In this document: positions 11,721 through 24,000 of the stretch, piece after piece
Numbering within the stretch: position 1 is the stretch's first letter
How the letters are laid out: each line of letters begins with the position of its first letter
Assembly: GCF_037325665.1 (NCBI RefSeq)
Contig: NC_090251.1
Span: 28,316,405 to 28,380,404 of the forward strand
Source of the DNA: Littorina saxatilis
Taxonomy: Eukaryota > Mollusca > Gastropoda > Littorinimorpha > Littorinidae
DNA length: 64,000 nt
Reading direction: 5' to 3'
Translations under genes and position numbers: made by a program
The notes under the pieces: generated by a model
What the model was told of the DNA's origin: nothing
Database searches by the model: none
Seen by the model: only the letters and a program-made list of their open reading frames with translations

Positions 11721-14402
11721 ATGGCTGCTCCTGTGTTTAGGTTTATCAAGCGTGAGTATGCAAAATGTGTTTGTTCTCTCCTCTGTTGAAGCTGTGAGAC
11801 ATAATCGCCATTACGAGCTACTCAGTCGTGTGACAGAGAGTTTTCTTGCACACTCGACTGCTGCTGTTTCACTGCGGCTAAAGCCGTCGTGAAACATCTA
11901 CAGTCTCGTGTGCAAGAAAACTCTCTGTCACACGACTAGCTCGTAATAGCGGGTAATATATGCTTTAAGGAAACTTTGTGGTGTTTTTGATTTTGTTTTG
12001 TCTTTTCTCGCATTTCTTCATTTGCATGTAAATGCTTGTGCATAGAGTGTTGTCATGAACTTTGAATAAGACAATGGGTACTTGTTCAGAAGAAGCATTT
12101 AAGTGATCGAGTCATTGGAGGGTCGTTCAGCTGAAACATACAACTGGTCTGGTCGGTGGTTCATAGTTGACACGCATTTTTTGGCATTAATTCTTCCATC
12201 AGATGAATTGTCAATTGTTTGTGTTGATTGTGCTTGTAGTCTGAAGTCTTTGTGTGTCACAGTGTAGAACTTGAGAAGCAAGATGATGATGTCTCTGCAC
12301 ATGACTTTGAGGAAGAGTTTCTGCATGTAATTTCTTTGAAGTGTTCAAATAATACCCATTGTGCTAATTGTATAATATTACCATTGTGTGTGTTTGACTG
12401 ATCACCATATCAGATCTGGCTCGGCTTTTGCATGGGAAAAGATCATCTATTCGCTTGATCACATACTCGCAAAATCAACCTCTGTGCATAAGGAGGAAAC
12501 GTTTTTTATGAATGAATTTCATAAATGCCACTGGTGGCTTTTTAACTCTTTACAAAATTAATTCGTTAAAAATTAATGTCCAACTCCTTACAGCAAGCCG
12601 TCTAGTCAGGATGTTGATTTTTACATTTAGTCAAGTTTTGACTAAATGTTTTAACATAGAGGGGGAATCGAGACGAGGGTCGTGGTGTATGTGTGTCTGT
12701 CTGTCTGTGTGTGTGTGTAGAGCGATTCAGAGTAAACTACTGGACCGATCTTTATGAAATTTTACATGAGAGTTCCTAGGTATGATATCCCCAGACGTTT
12801 CTTTCATTTTTTCGATAAATGTCTTTGATGACGTCATATCCGGCTTTTTGTAAAAGTTGAGGCGGCACTGTCACACCCTCATATTTTGTTCACATAGATT
12901 GCAATTTTTGTAAAGCAATCTTCGACAAAGGCCGGACTTCGGTATTGCATTTCAGCTTGGTGGCTTAAAAATTAATTAATGACTTTGGTCATTAACCACT
13001 TGACTGCCTTATGACGGGTGTACCGCAGCGCCTTAGGACGGGTAAACCCGTCTTCTCCGTTCCGGGATTTTCCAGAAATGCTACGTCACTGCTGACACAC
13101 AAATAGCAGCCAATGGCTTGGTAGGTACCTCATTCTCATGAATAAACATAAATGGTGACGCGGTTTTGCGTCTGAAGGCTATTTTCGGCCTTGGCGACAG
13201 GGTAGGGGAGAGAAATCTCGACTCGTCAAAATGGCTAACGGTGACAGTCGACCGGGCCCTGGTAGGGAAAAACAAAGCCGGACTGACGCTACAGGCGGTG
13301 CAAATGATTATGGATACTGGAAGGGGGAGATCTTCTTTCGGACAATTCGTTGGAAACAGGTAGATGACAGCTACTGTGATTATAATCCTGTCTTGGAGCA
13401 AGCAAAACAGCCACCTGTGTTTGATCCACAGGCACCGGAAGATGCGCCGGACTGATTTTTCAAAAGTTCATATTTAAACATCATTATAAGCCAAAATAAT
13501 TATTATTTCCATGATTACTAAAAACAGATTTTTGGTTCAATTTCCTTTAAAAATAACATAGGTTTTACTTACCTACCTACTGCCAGTTTGGAGCTAGAAT
13601 TTTTTGTGAATTATTACACCCCGAACTCCAATATTCCCTGGCAGTCAGGAATGCACTACGCAAGTTTTGATTGGCAGCGAAAGGGTTACAAATCTGAACA
13701 TTGTAATAATTTTTTTATATAAAACGATCCAAATTTACGTTCATCTTATTCTACATCATTTCCTGATTCCAAAAACATATAAATATGTTAACATGTTATA
13801 TTTGGATTAAAAACAATCTCTGAAAATTAAAAACATAAAAATTATGATCAAAATTAAATTTCCGAAATCGATTTAAAAACAATTTTATCTTATTCCTTGT
13901 TGGTTTCTGATTACAAAAACATATAGATATGATATGTATGGATTAAAAACACGCTCAGAAAGTTAAAACGAAGAGAGGCACAGAAAAGCGTGCTATTCAG
14001 CACAGCGAAACCACTGCCGTGCTAAACAGGCTCGTCAGTTTCACTCCGTTTTGCACAAGCGGCGGACTACGGTCATTGTGAAAAAAATGCAGTGCGTTCA
14101 GTTTCATTCTGTGAGTTCCACAGCTTGACTAAATGTAGTAATTTCGCCTTACGCGACTTGTTGGTATTTGTCCCAATGGATGAACCCTCTTGCCATACAT
14201 GTAACAGCCTGGCCAGATCTGAATCAGCTGAACTGTTTTCATGAAAAGTTATGTGCCTTTCATTTCTTTGAAATAAAAAAAATGTGTGTGCACTTCAGTA
14301 AAGCTGAATAACTAATGTTTCTTATTTGTTCCTACCCATGCAGTCCTGCAGAGTCGTGACACGTCAGCCCAACCAGCAGCAAAGTCAGCAATCAACAAAG
14401 AG
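11721..14402 (+). CDS. Two small candidate first exons of an unidentified transcript
   Basis: Exon A (coding 11721-11751) encodes MAAPVFRFIK plus one base and ends at CGTGAGT, a strong donor. Exon B (14344-14402) follows a CCCATGCAG acceptor and continues in phase (LLQSRDTSAQPAAKSAINKE) to a GTAATT donor. The joined 30 residues are basic, with few acidic residues before the end, like a mitochondrial presequence. No further in-phase exon was found before 17399. Either the rest of an unknown gene was missed, or these are 5' leader exons of the zinc transporter. In the latter case the reading frame would form an upstream ORF that overlaps the transporter start and ends at 17437. Confidence 0.35.
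11811..11946. repeat. Long inverted repeat (foldback MITE)
   Basis: TTACGAGCTA (11811) pairs with TAGCTCGTAA (11937-11946). The next stretch, GTCGTGTGACAGAGAG continuing to TTGCACAC, is matched almost base for base on the other arm. Between the arms are a short GTTTCAC/GTGAAAC pair and a loop. The unit can form one long hairpin and lies in the intron between the two candidate exons. Confidence 0.85.
12996..13686. mobile_element. piggyBac-like non-autonomous element inside repeat copy 1
   Basis: It is flanked by TTAA (12992-12995) and TTAC (13687-13690), a slightly decayed TTAA target duplication. The left end CCACTTGACTGCC and the inverted right end CCCTTTCGCTGCC are similar and fit piggyBac-type termini. 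It interrupts a repeat whose uninterrupted form is seen at 14636-15526, which fixes the insertion point. It carries one short ORF (13231-13455). Confidence 0.7.
13231..13455 (+). pseudogene. Short ORF carried by the piggyBac-like element (74 aa)
   Basis: ATG in good context (AAAATGG), 74 codons, then stop. A Gly/Arg/Ser-rich start is followed by a segment with aromatic residues (DYGYWKGEIFFRTIRW) and an acidic tail. It could be a remnant of the transposase N-terminal exon, but I do not recognise the DDD transposase core and make no firm assignment. Confidence 0.25.
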
Positions 14403-14635
14403 GTAATTTGACAGTAATAGAGTGATGTTTCTTCTATGTGATGTGTCATTGTTAGGCTTGTGGTACAGTGACGGTTGTATAGAGAAACACAGTTATCGAT
14501 CGATCACCATCTCATGCCAAAAATCAACACTCTGACTGCTTGCTGTGGTGAGAATTCGGAGTTTTTAAGGAATTTTCTTTAAAAAAAAGCCACTATAATT
14601 CCCACCGTGCACACAGAGCACCCAAACTGTTCATT

Positions 14636-15526
14636 ACATTTAGTCAAGTTTTGACTAAATGTTTTAACATAGAGGGGGAATCGAGACAAGGGTCGTGGTG
14701 TATGTGTGTGTGTGTGTCTGTCTGTCTGTCTGTGCGTGTGTGTGTGTAGAGCGATTCAGACTAAACTACTGGACCGATCTTAATGAAATTTGACATGAGA
14801 GTTCCTGGGAATGATATCCCCGGACGTTTTTTTCATTTTTTCGATAAATACCTTTGATGACGTCATATCCGGCTTTTTGGAAAAGTTGAGGCGGCACAGT
14901 ACTGTCACACCCTCATTTTTCAATCACACTGATTGAAATTTTGGCCAAGCAATCTTCGACGAAGGCCGGACTTTGGTATTGCATTTGAGCTCGGTGGCTT
15001 AAAAACTAATGAATGAGTTTGGTCATTAAAAATCTGAAATTTGTAATTAAAATTATTTTTTTATCAAACGATCCAAAAATGATTTCATCTTATTCTTCGG
15101 CATTTTCTGATTCCAAAAACATATACATATGTTATATTTGGATTACAAACAAGCTCTGAAAATTAAAAGTATGAAAATTATGATTATAATTAATTTTCCG
15201 AAATCGATTTAAAAACACTTAAAATTTCATCTTATTCCTTGTCAGTCCCTGATTCCAAAAACATATCTAGATATGATATGTTTGGATTAAAAACAAACTC
15301 AGTAAGCTAAAAAAAATAGACATACAGAAAAGCGTGTTATCCTGCTCAGCGCGACCACTACCACACTAATTCTGCATGGCTTGTCGATTTCACTGCCTTT
15401 GCCACGAGCGGTGGACTGACGAAACTACGATTATGTGGTCTTGGTGAAAAAAGCAGTGCGTTCAGTTTCATTCTGTGAGTTCGACAGCTTGACTAAATGT
15501 TGTTATTTTGCCTTATGCGACTTGTT
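14636..15526 (+). mobile_element. TTTAGTCAA interspersed repeat, copy 2 (uninterrupted)
   Basis: The most complete uninterrupted copy in the window (about 890 bp), with the same 5' hairpin, GT tract, GACGTCATATCCGGC block and CTTATGCGACTTGTT 3' end. It serves as a reference for locating the insertions in the other copies. Confidence 0.8.
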
Positions 15527-17398
15527 GTTGGTATGTGACCAAGTGGATGAACGGTCTTGTGCCATGGAACAGCCAGTGTTCAAATCTGAGATATGAGCCG
15601 AGCTGTTTTCACGGGAAGGAGTGTTCATGCCTTTACTATAACTTTGTTACTATTCAGGTTTTTAAAAAAATGTTATAAAAAACGTCTGTCATTTTAAGTT
15701 ATTTATAACAGTACATGTAATACACTGCTCTTTGAACATCTGTTACCACTTCTGCCATCCCAAAGCAGAGCAAATGATGAGTCACATTTCGTGCTTGTTT
15801 ATTCCTTTGCTATTCGTGCATTTTATTGCCCATAAGGCAGTCAAGCTTCGGCGTCACGTTGTAGATATATATATTCATGTTCCAATACGTTTTTATGTTC
15901 TCTTTTATTCATACTTACCAGTTGTAACTTGTATACTGTACTGTGCTTAATAGGGTAACAATTGCCTCGATTGAAAAAGTGGAGGCAATAGGTCAGTTTA
16001 GGTTTCGGTTTCTTGAGTCTCTCTCTCAGACGTAACCATGTTTTTTCTTCCTTGTATGCTTGTTGAATAAGAAATGTTACTTGTCTCTAAAAACAAAAGT
16101 TTTGTTTTCCTCTCTCTTTCTTTCTTTGTGTTTGCCCTTTATTTTTTATTTGTGAAAAAACAAATTATCCACCTAGTTTTTAAAATAATGTAAGATGTTT
16201 GGTGGCTTGTTGACACTAGACCAGCTTTTTTGTTTGTCCGAGGGGACCATATCGTCTTTTGTTTCATCGTTATCGACGAAGGCCGCGGTTGATAAAAATG
16301 TGACAAAAGGCTAAATTGCTCACCGAGGACCAACAAAAAAATACTGGTCTGACAACAAGCCACCAAACATTGTTTTTGTCATCATTTTGGTAGTGCAACA
16401 AAATGCACAATACCCCACAGGGAGACGAATGATTAGAATCCAATTCCGGGCCGCAAAGCGGCGTCACACTCACAGTAGTTCGAGATAACACGTCAAACTA
16501 ATGTCTGTGACGTCAAACGTAACTTGTTGGCGCTTTTCTTCCAGTCTGAAAATGTACAGAGCTGCGATCATATGTGTGAGTTCAGAAAGTGTTGAGCATA
16601 TTTCTTTTCTTTTAAGTGTTTTATGACTTTTCGTTGTGGATTTTGCGATTACAGAGATAAGTTGCAAATTGACCATGAGTCGCCGCGGTAATTATCAACA
16701 TTGATTGGGTCTTTGAGAGTGAATGCTTACAATCGTTGTCCTCGGAAACACGAATCCAAAGCCGCGATGGTTCCACACATCAAACAATCAGCCTGATTGA
16801 CTTTTACTTTGACAATCCACGTTTCACCTGAAAGCTCAAACCCATTCACCACCTTGATTTATTACATGGGGAACATGAGATTTATTTCCCAGCTGGTTAC
16901 GAATGAAAACTCGTGAAAATGATGACAAAGTTTATTATCAGCCGCAAAAGGTTGGATCTGCCTATTTCCTCTTAACACACCTCTTAATTAAGGGATGTTT
17001 GTTAAGTTAATTCTTATGTTTTTGTGTGGATAATGATGAGGTCTGGTAGAAGGGATTATCTTTCATGAGGATATAAAAACCAAGGACTGTGTGTGAGTTT
17101 AATACATGTCCCTTGCAAAGATATTGATTATGTTATAACAGTCACCTGAATTTGTTTTTAATCCTGGTGTATTAAGTTCTTTCAAATGTTTTTTTTTTAT
17201 GTTCACTGCTCAAAGTATGCCTGGCACAAGAGTTTATGTTTTGAAAGATATATCATCCACAGACAATGTATTCCTAATAACACAGTGATTACTGGTATGA
17301 GTCACTTGAAATTCCAGCCTTTCTTAGGGGCAGTTGTGAATACCTATCCTTCAGGTCATTTAGGCCAATTAATCATAAAAAAAATCTTTGTGTTTCAG
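15527..17398. other. Non-coding stretch before the transporter
   Basis: No supportable exon. GTTTGGTGGCTTGTTG (near 16197-16212) and CAACAAGCCACCAAAC (near 16353-16368) are inverted and separated by about 140 bases, so they may bound a small MITE. The last bases (TTGTGTTTCAG) are the 3' splice site of the exon that contains the transporter start codon. Confidence 0.45.
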
Positions 17399-17881
17399 CC
17401 ATGGGGCGTTACTCCGGAAAAACATGTCGTCTGCTGAGCATGCTCGCCTTGACTGCCAGTTTTTTCCTGGTGGAGATCATCGTAGGTTATGTCACCAACT
17501 CCATTGCTCTTGTCGCGGATTCTTTCCACATGCTGTCAGACGTTGTGGCTCTCATTGTGGGCTTTGCCTCAATACGGGTGGGTCTTTCTGTCTATTTATC
17601 TTTGCGTCGTACCTGTCTGTCTTTGTGCTTTTCGTGTGTAATGCTGTGTCTTCAGACCTGTTTTAACAGTGTGCCACTCTCTTCTTTCTGTTTGTGTCTT
17701 CTATTCTTTTCTCACTCTCTCTGCCTCTCTCTCTCTCTCTCTCTGGCTTAACTGTTTTAGTTGTCATTTCATTTCCATGCACTAGAACACATGCAAGCAT
17801 TCCTGTGCGCATACACTGACTGATCTCTCTCTCTCTTCCCTGACTGTCTCTAAAAGACATACACTCTCTTTCAGTGTCTCT

Positions 17882-17918
<37 letters not shown>

Positions 17919-17929
17919 ACACTAATATT

Positions 17930-18012
<83 letters not shown>

Positions 18013-21000
18013 CAAGCAGTTTCATTTTCTCATTTGTAATCTTTCTTTTTGCTAAACAGATAGCCAAGTGGCCGTCGCGGAAAAACACCTACGGGTGGGT
18101 GCGAGCAGAGATCCTGGGAGCCCTGGTGAACGCAGTGTTTCTGTTGGCGCTGTGTTTTTCCATCCTCGTAGAGTCTCTCAAACGTCTGGTGACTGTGGAA
18201 GAAATCGAAAAACCCGTTCTGCTTCTTATTGTTGGTGTGTTGGGCCTTGTCATCAACCTCATAGGCCTGGCCCTGTTTCACAATCAAACCCACGGTGAGA
18301 CCTCGACTGAGTTTTACAGTGGAACCCCCCTTTTACGGCTTCCAAAAATCTGAGAAAATCAGGTCTTAAAAAGGAGGGAGTCTTAAAATGGGGGTAAATT
18401 TACAGAGGTTATGAACAGAAAGTCTGAGAAAACAGGGTCTTAAAAGGGAGGGAGTCTTACAGTGGGGGGTCTTAAAAAGGGGGGGTTCCAGTTGTACTTT
18501 AGGTGGACAGCTTCCTCCAAGTTCCTGCGATTGCTCAGATTGTTTTGCTTAAAAAAACAGGTGAACCTGTCTTGAAGGACTATCTTAACGACCGACCAAA
18601 AGTGTTCTTTATTATAGACATGTGTTCACTACGGAAATGTGAATTATTTCTGGGGGGGAAACTTCAGGGTTTGTACAGGTCATGGAAAACCTGGAAAGTC
18701 ATGGAATTTGATTTTTGATTTTCCAGGCCTGGAAAGTCATGGAATTTCAATTCAAGTCATGGAAAGTCATGGAATTTAACAAAAATAAGAAAGGAAGAAA
18801 AATTAACCTTTAGCACGCCAGCGGCGATTTTCGTTGCCCAGCCATTCCCCCCCCCCTCCTTTGCCAGCCAGCAGCGATTTGCGTCGCCAGCAGAAGGCTT
18901 GTTCGTATGACCAACTTCTCGTTCGTATTTGCATACGAGAATAACGGTATTTTTAACGGCACTTGAGCCAAAGCGAGGCTCACTTCCTTCCGTTATCTCG
19001 TCGTGTCGTCTGCGCTGCATTTGAGTCGGTTTCGTCGAAGTTTTCTGCTTTTGTTTTTGCATCGATAAAGTACTTTAGCGCTTCGACAAGCAAGATGGAG
19101 GATGATGAGTTTGAAACTTTCTTTCGAGTTGTTTCTTGACAACAAAAAGTATGCGGAATTGGAACGAATTACCGAGGAAGATCTTCGCAATGAACTGTGT
19201 ATCGCGGTGAAAAAAATGACAGTTCGTCAAGTCACAGTGACGGTTACGAAACGGAATTTACGAAAGTGCAGATGGATACAAACAGTGGCTGGTCCAGGAA
19301 AAAAATTGAAATATCATATCTCTGAAACTATTCATCGGATTTGATTCAAACTTTATAGGATTATTCTTTACATCAAATTATTTACATCTGTATTGTGTTG
19401 TGAATAGCAATTTCTTCCTGTCCATCTGATGCCTCATATAATATTCAGAACTGCGAAAGTGACTCGATCGAGCGTTTGCTCTTCTTGTCTCAGAAAATAA
19501 TTGTTTCTTTCTGACCAGAATGTCCTTTGTTGTTGGTAACCACACTACCAGTGTTTCTGAACTTATCAACCAAGCGTGTGATAGTATGACGATGTGGTAT
19601 TTTCTTTCCAGGGTGTTCGCGTCGAAACTGTCTTTGAACCAGAGTAGGCGACTACAGTTCCACAATCTTGGTCCTCTCTTCGACGGAAAAGTGATCGTAG
19701 GGGTCCATTCTTCTGTCAGATAAAACTTACAGGTCTTCTGGATATATCACCTGAAAATCAGAAAGAAACAATTATTTTCTTAGAAAATATGAGAGTTTGA
19801 TTTTGTCCCTCTTTTTGTGGCCCACGTCATCCAGCAGCGCGGGGCCTGGATTGAACATGTCATCAATTACTGACAAGAGCAACCAAATGTTCTTCGATTT
19901 CGAAATGCTTTGGTATAATAAAAATTTGAGATGTTGTCCACATCTGGTGAAAAAAATCTTGCGAAAATTCTTGTATTTGTAGAAACTATTACAGTTTCTT
20001 TTTGTCCCTCTTTTTGTGGTACACCCTGTATGTCCCTTGAACTGTTTCCCTCACATCTGATTCAGTAATTACCTCTGTCGTTTCCTACCTGTAGCAATCA
20101 CTGTCAGAATGTGTGCACATTGTGTTGTATGTACCACATGGTTGAAGAATCAAAAGGAGTTTAACACAAGACCAATGTGAGATTATTGTTCATTTCTATT
20201 GCAGGTCATTCACACGGGGGTGGGATGTCCCATTCCCATGGCAACAAGCGCAAGAGTAACCACGACCCTGACCCTGACGAGTCCAAGTCTCTGGTGGTCA
20301 GTTACAATCAAACACACGGTGAGAACTCAACTGAGTTTTACTTTTGGTGTGCTGCTTCCTCCAAGTTCCTGCCATTGCTCAGTGTTGGGCTTTTAGAAAC
20401 AGTCGAACCTGTTTATAAGGGCCCTCCAAACAACAGACCAAAAGTCTTCACTATAGACATGTGTTAAATTCTCTACGGAAATGTTTATTATTTATGGGGG
20501 AAAACTTGTCGAGGGGTTGTTTGGTTGATCAGTTGCAATGAACAGGTGGTCGTTATCAAGAGGTTTGACTGTAATTACTAGGGTCTTTATATAGATGTTA
20601 GATGAAACTTTTTTTCTTTGTTTTCAGCCTTCTCTGTTGGTGCTGTTCACGTCCACCCCCATGCCCCACCAAAAAATAATAAACAAATGATTAAAAAAAT
20701 GAATAGATAAATATGAAATAAACTGAAAAGATAAGACTGTACTGCTGTGAAGTGATTGCAACACATCAATAGCTACATGGGTGAAAGTAGCCCGTCAATT
20801 GACTGAAATCCGTCAATCTGAAAATAAGTCTGACGGAAATTCCGTCAATCCGCAATTTTTATTTAAATTTTTTTTTATTTATTTATTTTTTTTTTTTTAA
20901 ATTTTTAAGCGGAACGCGTTTTTGAACTGCTATGCGGTAAACCCCGTAGGTGAGGTTTCTTCGCTTTCGGATTCGCTCTGCATCACGATAAAAAAAAAGT

Positions 21001-24000
21001 TCTCGCGTTTTGGCAGGCATTACGAAGTGGTGACACGATTTCTGCGACAAAGATACCGGTTTTGACGGAAAACGCATGGACAGATCTTATTGATGCTGGT
21101 CTAGCCAACAAATGGCGATGGGACTGGTTGGAGTTCATGAAACTAAAACTGTGTGTGATAAGTTTGGTGCTTGAAACTCAAGTGCTTTTCCTTGAGAACT
21201 TTGCACTATAAGAGATGCTACTGCTTAGTTGCTACTTTGTGCAGTGCTACATCATGCTGTTTGCATGTGTGACATTCTGTTTCATCATTTATTTCAATGC
21301 CTGTCTGGCAATGTTTGCTTCTTATAATTAAATATTTCGAACTTTTATTTCAGTTGTTCAGTTGTTCAGTTTCTATTTCATTTAGTAATTGGCTGTTGTC
21401 AATGTTAATTGTTATCAATTGTGTCGTTGTGTTGGAAGATGCAAGTGTGAAAAGATACAAAAGAAAAATGATTACTTCTGTGAATTGTTTTGATTTTGTT
21501 TACCCTTTTTACCATATCATTAGAATCTGAAGGTATTTTTTTGACCTGCATGATAGTGACAAAAAGTGTATTTTTTTGCCAGGAAAGGCCACAAAATCAC
21601 AATGTATAATGCAAAAATTCGTTTTCGGCCGGGGGGCGTTGCCCCCCTGGACCCCCTAACGGGGCCCTGCCCCGTACCCCGCCAGGGCCTGGACGGCCCC
21701 TGGACCCCTGCCTCAAAAAATTTTCAGTCAATTTGATTTTCATAGGTTTCACCCATGTAGCTACTCAGAGAGATGTCCCTTGAGCTGTTTCCCTGGCATC
21801 AGTAATTACCCATAGCACTCGCTGTCAGTGTCAGAACTTGTGCACACTGTGTTGTATGGATCTCATGTTGAAGAGACAAAACAAGTTTTAACACCCAGAC
21901 TAATGATTCTTGTGAGCTCAAGTCAAAGCTGAATTTCATTTCTATTGCAGGTCATTCACACAGGGGTGGGGGATCCCATTCCCATGGCAGCAAGAGTGAC
22001 ATTAACCTTGACGAGTCCAAGTCTCTGGTGGTCACTCAGAATCCAGACGAATCCCAAGGACCAACGGTTATCATGGAGATATCAACCAGCGCCAGGGCCA
22101 AGGCTGGTAAGTTTCCTTTTGAGGGATCTGTCTTTGGTGTACAACTGACCACAAGATTCTATCGAGGTACAGTGGAACCCCCCTTTTAAAAAACAAAACA
22201 ATTTAAGGCCCCCCCCCCCCCCATCTTTTTTTTCAACATTTAGTCACCCCCCCTTTTTTTTTTAAACATTTAGTCAAGTTTTGACTAAATGTTTTAACAT
22301 AGAGGGGGAATCGAGATGATGGTCGTGGTTTGTGTGTGTATAGAGTGATTCCGAGAAAACTACTAGACCGATCTTCATGAAACTTCACATGTGAGTTCCT
22401 GGGTATGATATCCCCAGACAGTTTTTTTCCGTTTTTGGATAGATGCATTTGATGACGTCATATCCGGCTTTTAGTGAAAGTTGAGGCAGCACTGTCACCC
22501 CCCTCATTTTTCAACCAAATTGATTGAAATTTTGGTCAAGCAATCTTCGACGAAGTCCGGACTATGGGATTGCATTTCAGCTCGTAAGCTTAAAAATTAG
22601 TTAATTAGTTTGCTCATTAAAGTTGTCATTAAAATCGAATTTTCAGAAGCCGATTGAAAATTGATAGCATAGTATTCCTCGTCTTCTCCTGAATTCAAAC
22701 ATATCATAGATATGTCGTGTTTACTTTAAACATGAGCTCAGAATGAAAGGAAATAGGTTCAGTACGTACATGTACTACGCGGTCGCATGCTTGGCGGAGA
22801 CGAGCGTGACCCCGGGATGGGTTAGCCGAGACTATCTAAATACAGTCTTGGCTACGACTGGGTTCTCGTGTTGATCTTTTAGTTTGATACCGACTGACTA
22901 AATGTTTTTTATATCGCTTGACGTGGCTTGTTAAGACCTGTTTTTCTCACATTTGTGGAGGTCTTTAAAGGCGGGTTCCACTGTACCCAACATAAAAGAA
23001 TTTGATCTACAAAAGTCAAATGCTGGCCTGCTAAAAGACAACAGACAAGGAAAACTGACCACCCTGTCTTCTTGCAGGCCAACATTTGACCTTTGGCGGT
23101 CAATTCAAAGCTTCAGTTACTAATTACATTCTGCTCTCATTGATCAATATAGCTAATGGGGCCGAAATCTTTCCCCATTGCACTTGAAATCACCAATATA
23201 AACATATAAAAAGGTTTCAGTGGGATATGTTCATTGATTGGGATGCCAGTGGGGTAATTACACACGTCTAGCTTGTCGTACTATTTGTTACTTTGGCACA
23301 AAAAAAAGAGAAAAATTTGTTTTCGATGACAAGGCCAAACAAAATTTAAAGGTCGATGGGTTGATTTTTTGATTGAATTTTGTTTTTTACTTGCATCAGT
23401 GTATGTGTCTTTTTATTGGTTGGAAATTGAGCGAGCAGTGCCCAGAGGAGTAACTTTCCTTGCAAAGTTTGCAAAATTGAATTTTGTCCTTTTTGATAAA
23501 ATTATTTGTTGAAGGGTCAAAAAAAGTTCTAGGGTCAGGTGGAAAAAATAAGGAACTGTTTTATTTTTCTTGGGGGGCGGGGGGCTTACATGATTTCATG
23601 GCATGGTAAACACTGAACAGTTTAGAAGTACTGTTGAAATCCACATAACTGTGGTTTTGTGTGTGTTGGTGACAGTATCCTCAGCCCAGATGAACATGCG
23701 GGGTGTGTTTCTGCACGTCTTGGGCGACGCCCTGGGCTCTGTGGTGGTCATCATCAGCTCCCTCATCATCTGGAAGGCCGAGGGGCGCTGGCGCTTCTAC
23801 GTTGACCCTGCTATGAGGTCAGTCCATCTTTGCCGTTATACTGGCGGGGAAATAGCTCAGTCGGTAGCGGCTCTGGCTTCAAAACAATTTGATCCCAACG
23901 TTCGGCGAGGCATTTATTTCCCAGAGTCAACTTTGTGCAGACTCTCTTCTGTGTCTGAACACCCATGTGTGCATGCATGCGCACGATAAAGATCCCAAGT

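Larger units (their letters stand above)
12623..14162 (+). mobile_element. TTTAGTCAA interspersed repeat, copy 1
   Basis: Starts with a hairpin made of TTTAGTCAA and TTGACTAAA and runs through GAGGGGGAATCGAGAC, a GT tract, GACCGATCTTTATGAAATTT and GACGTCATATCCGGC. It ends with CTTGACTAAATGTAGTAA and CGCGACTTGTT. Five copies occur in the window in both orientations, so it is a high-copy family. I see no coding capacity and cannot assign a class. This copy is split by the piggyBac-like element at 12996-13686. Confidence 0.8.
18277..22040 (+). repeat. Tandem segmental duplication of the exon 2/exon 4 interval
   Basis: The end of exon 2 and its following intron (18277-18660: CAATCAAACCCACGGTGAGA, then CTTCCTCCAAGTTCCTGC, ATAGACATGTGTT) recur at the end of exon 3 and beyond (20300-20510). 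The intron and exon text before and into exon 4 (21771-22037: ATGTCCCTTGAGCTGTTTCC, TTTCTATTGCAGGTCATTCA) recurs before and into exon 3 (20029-20295). One duplication of the interval from the end of exon 2 to mid exon 4 explains both pairs and places its junction inside exon 3, between SLVV and NQTHG. Confidence 0.85.

Noticed and set aside
17186-17437. 83-codon ORF ending in the transporter exon
   Set aside because: It runs through intron sequence and overlaps the transporter start in another phase; only its last 13 codons could matter, as part of the possible upstream ORF.
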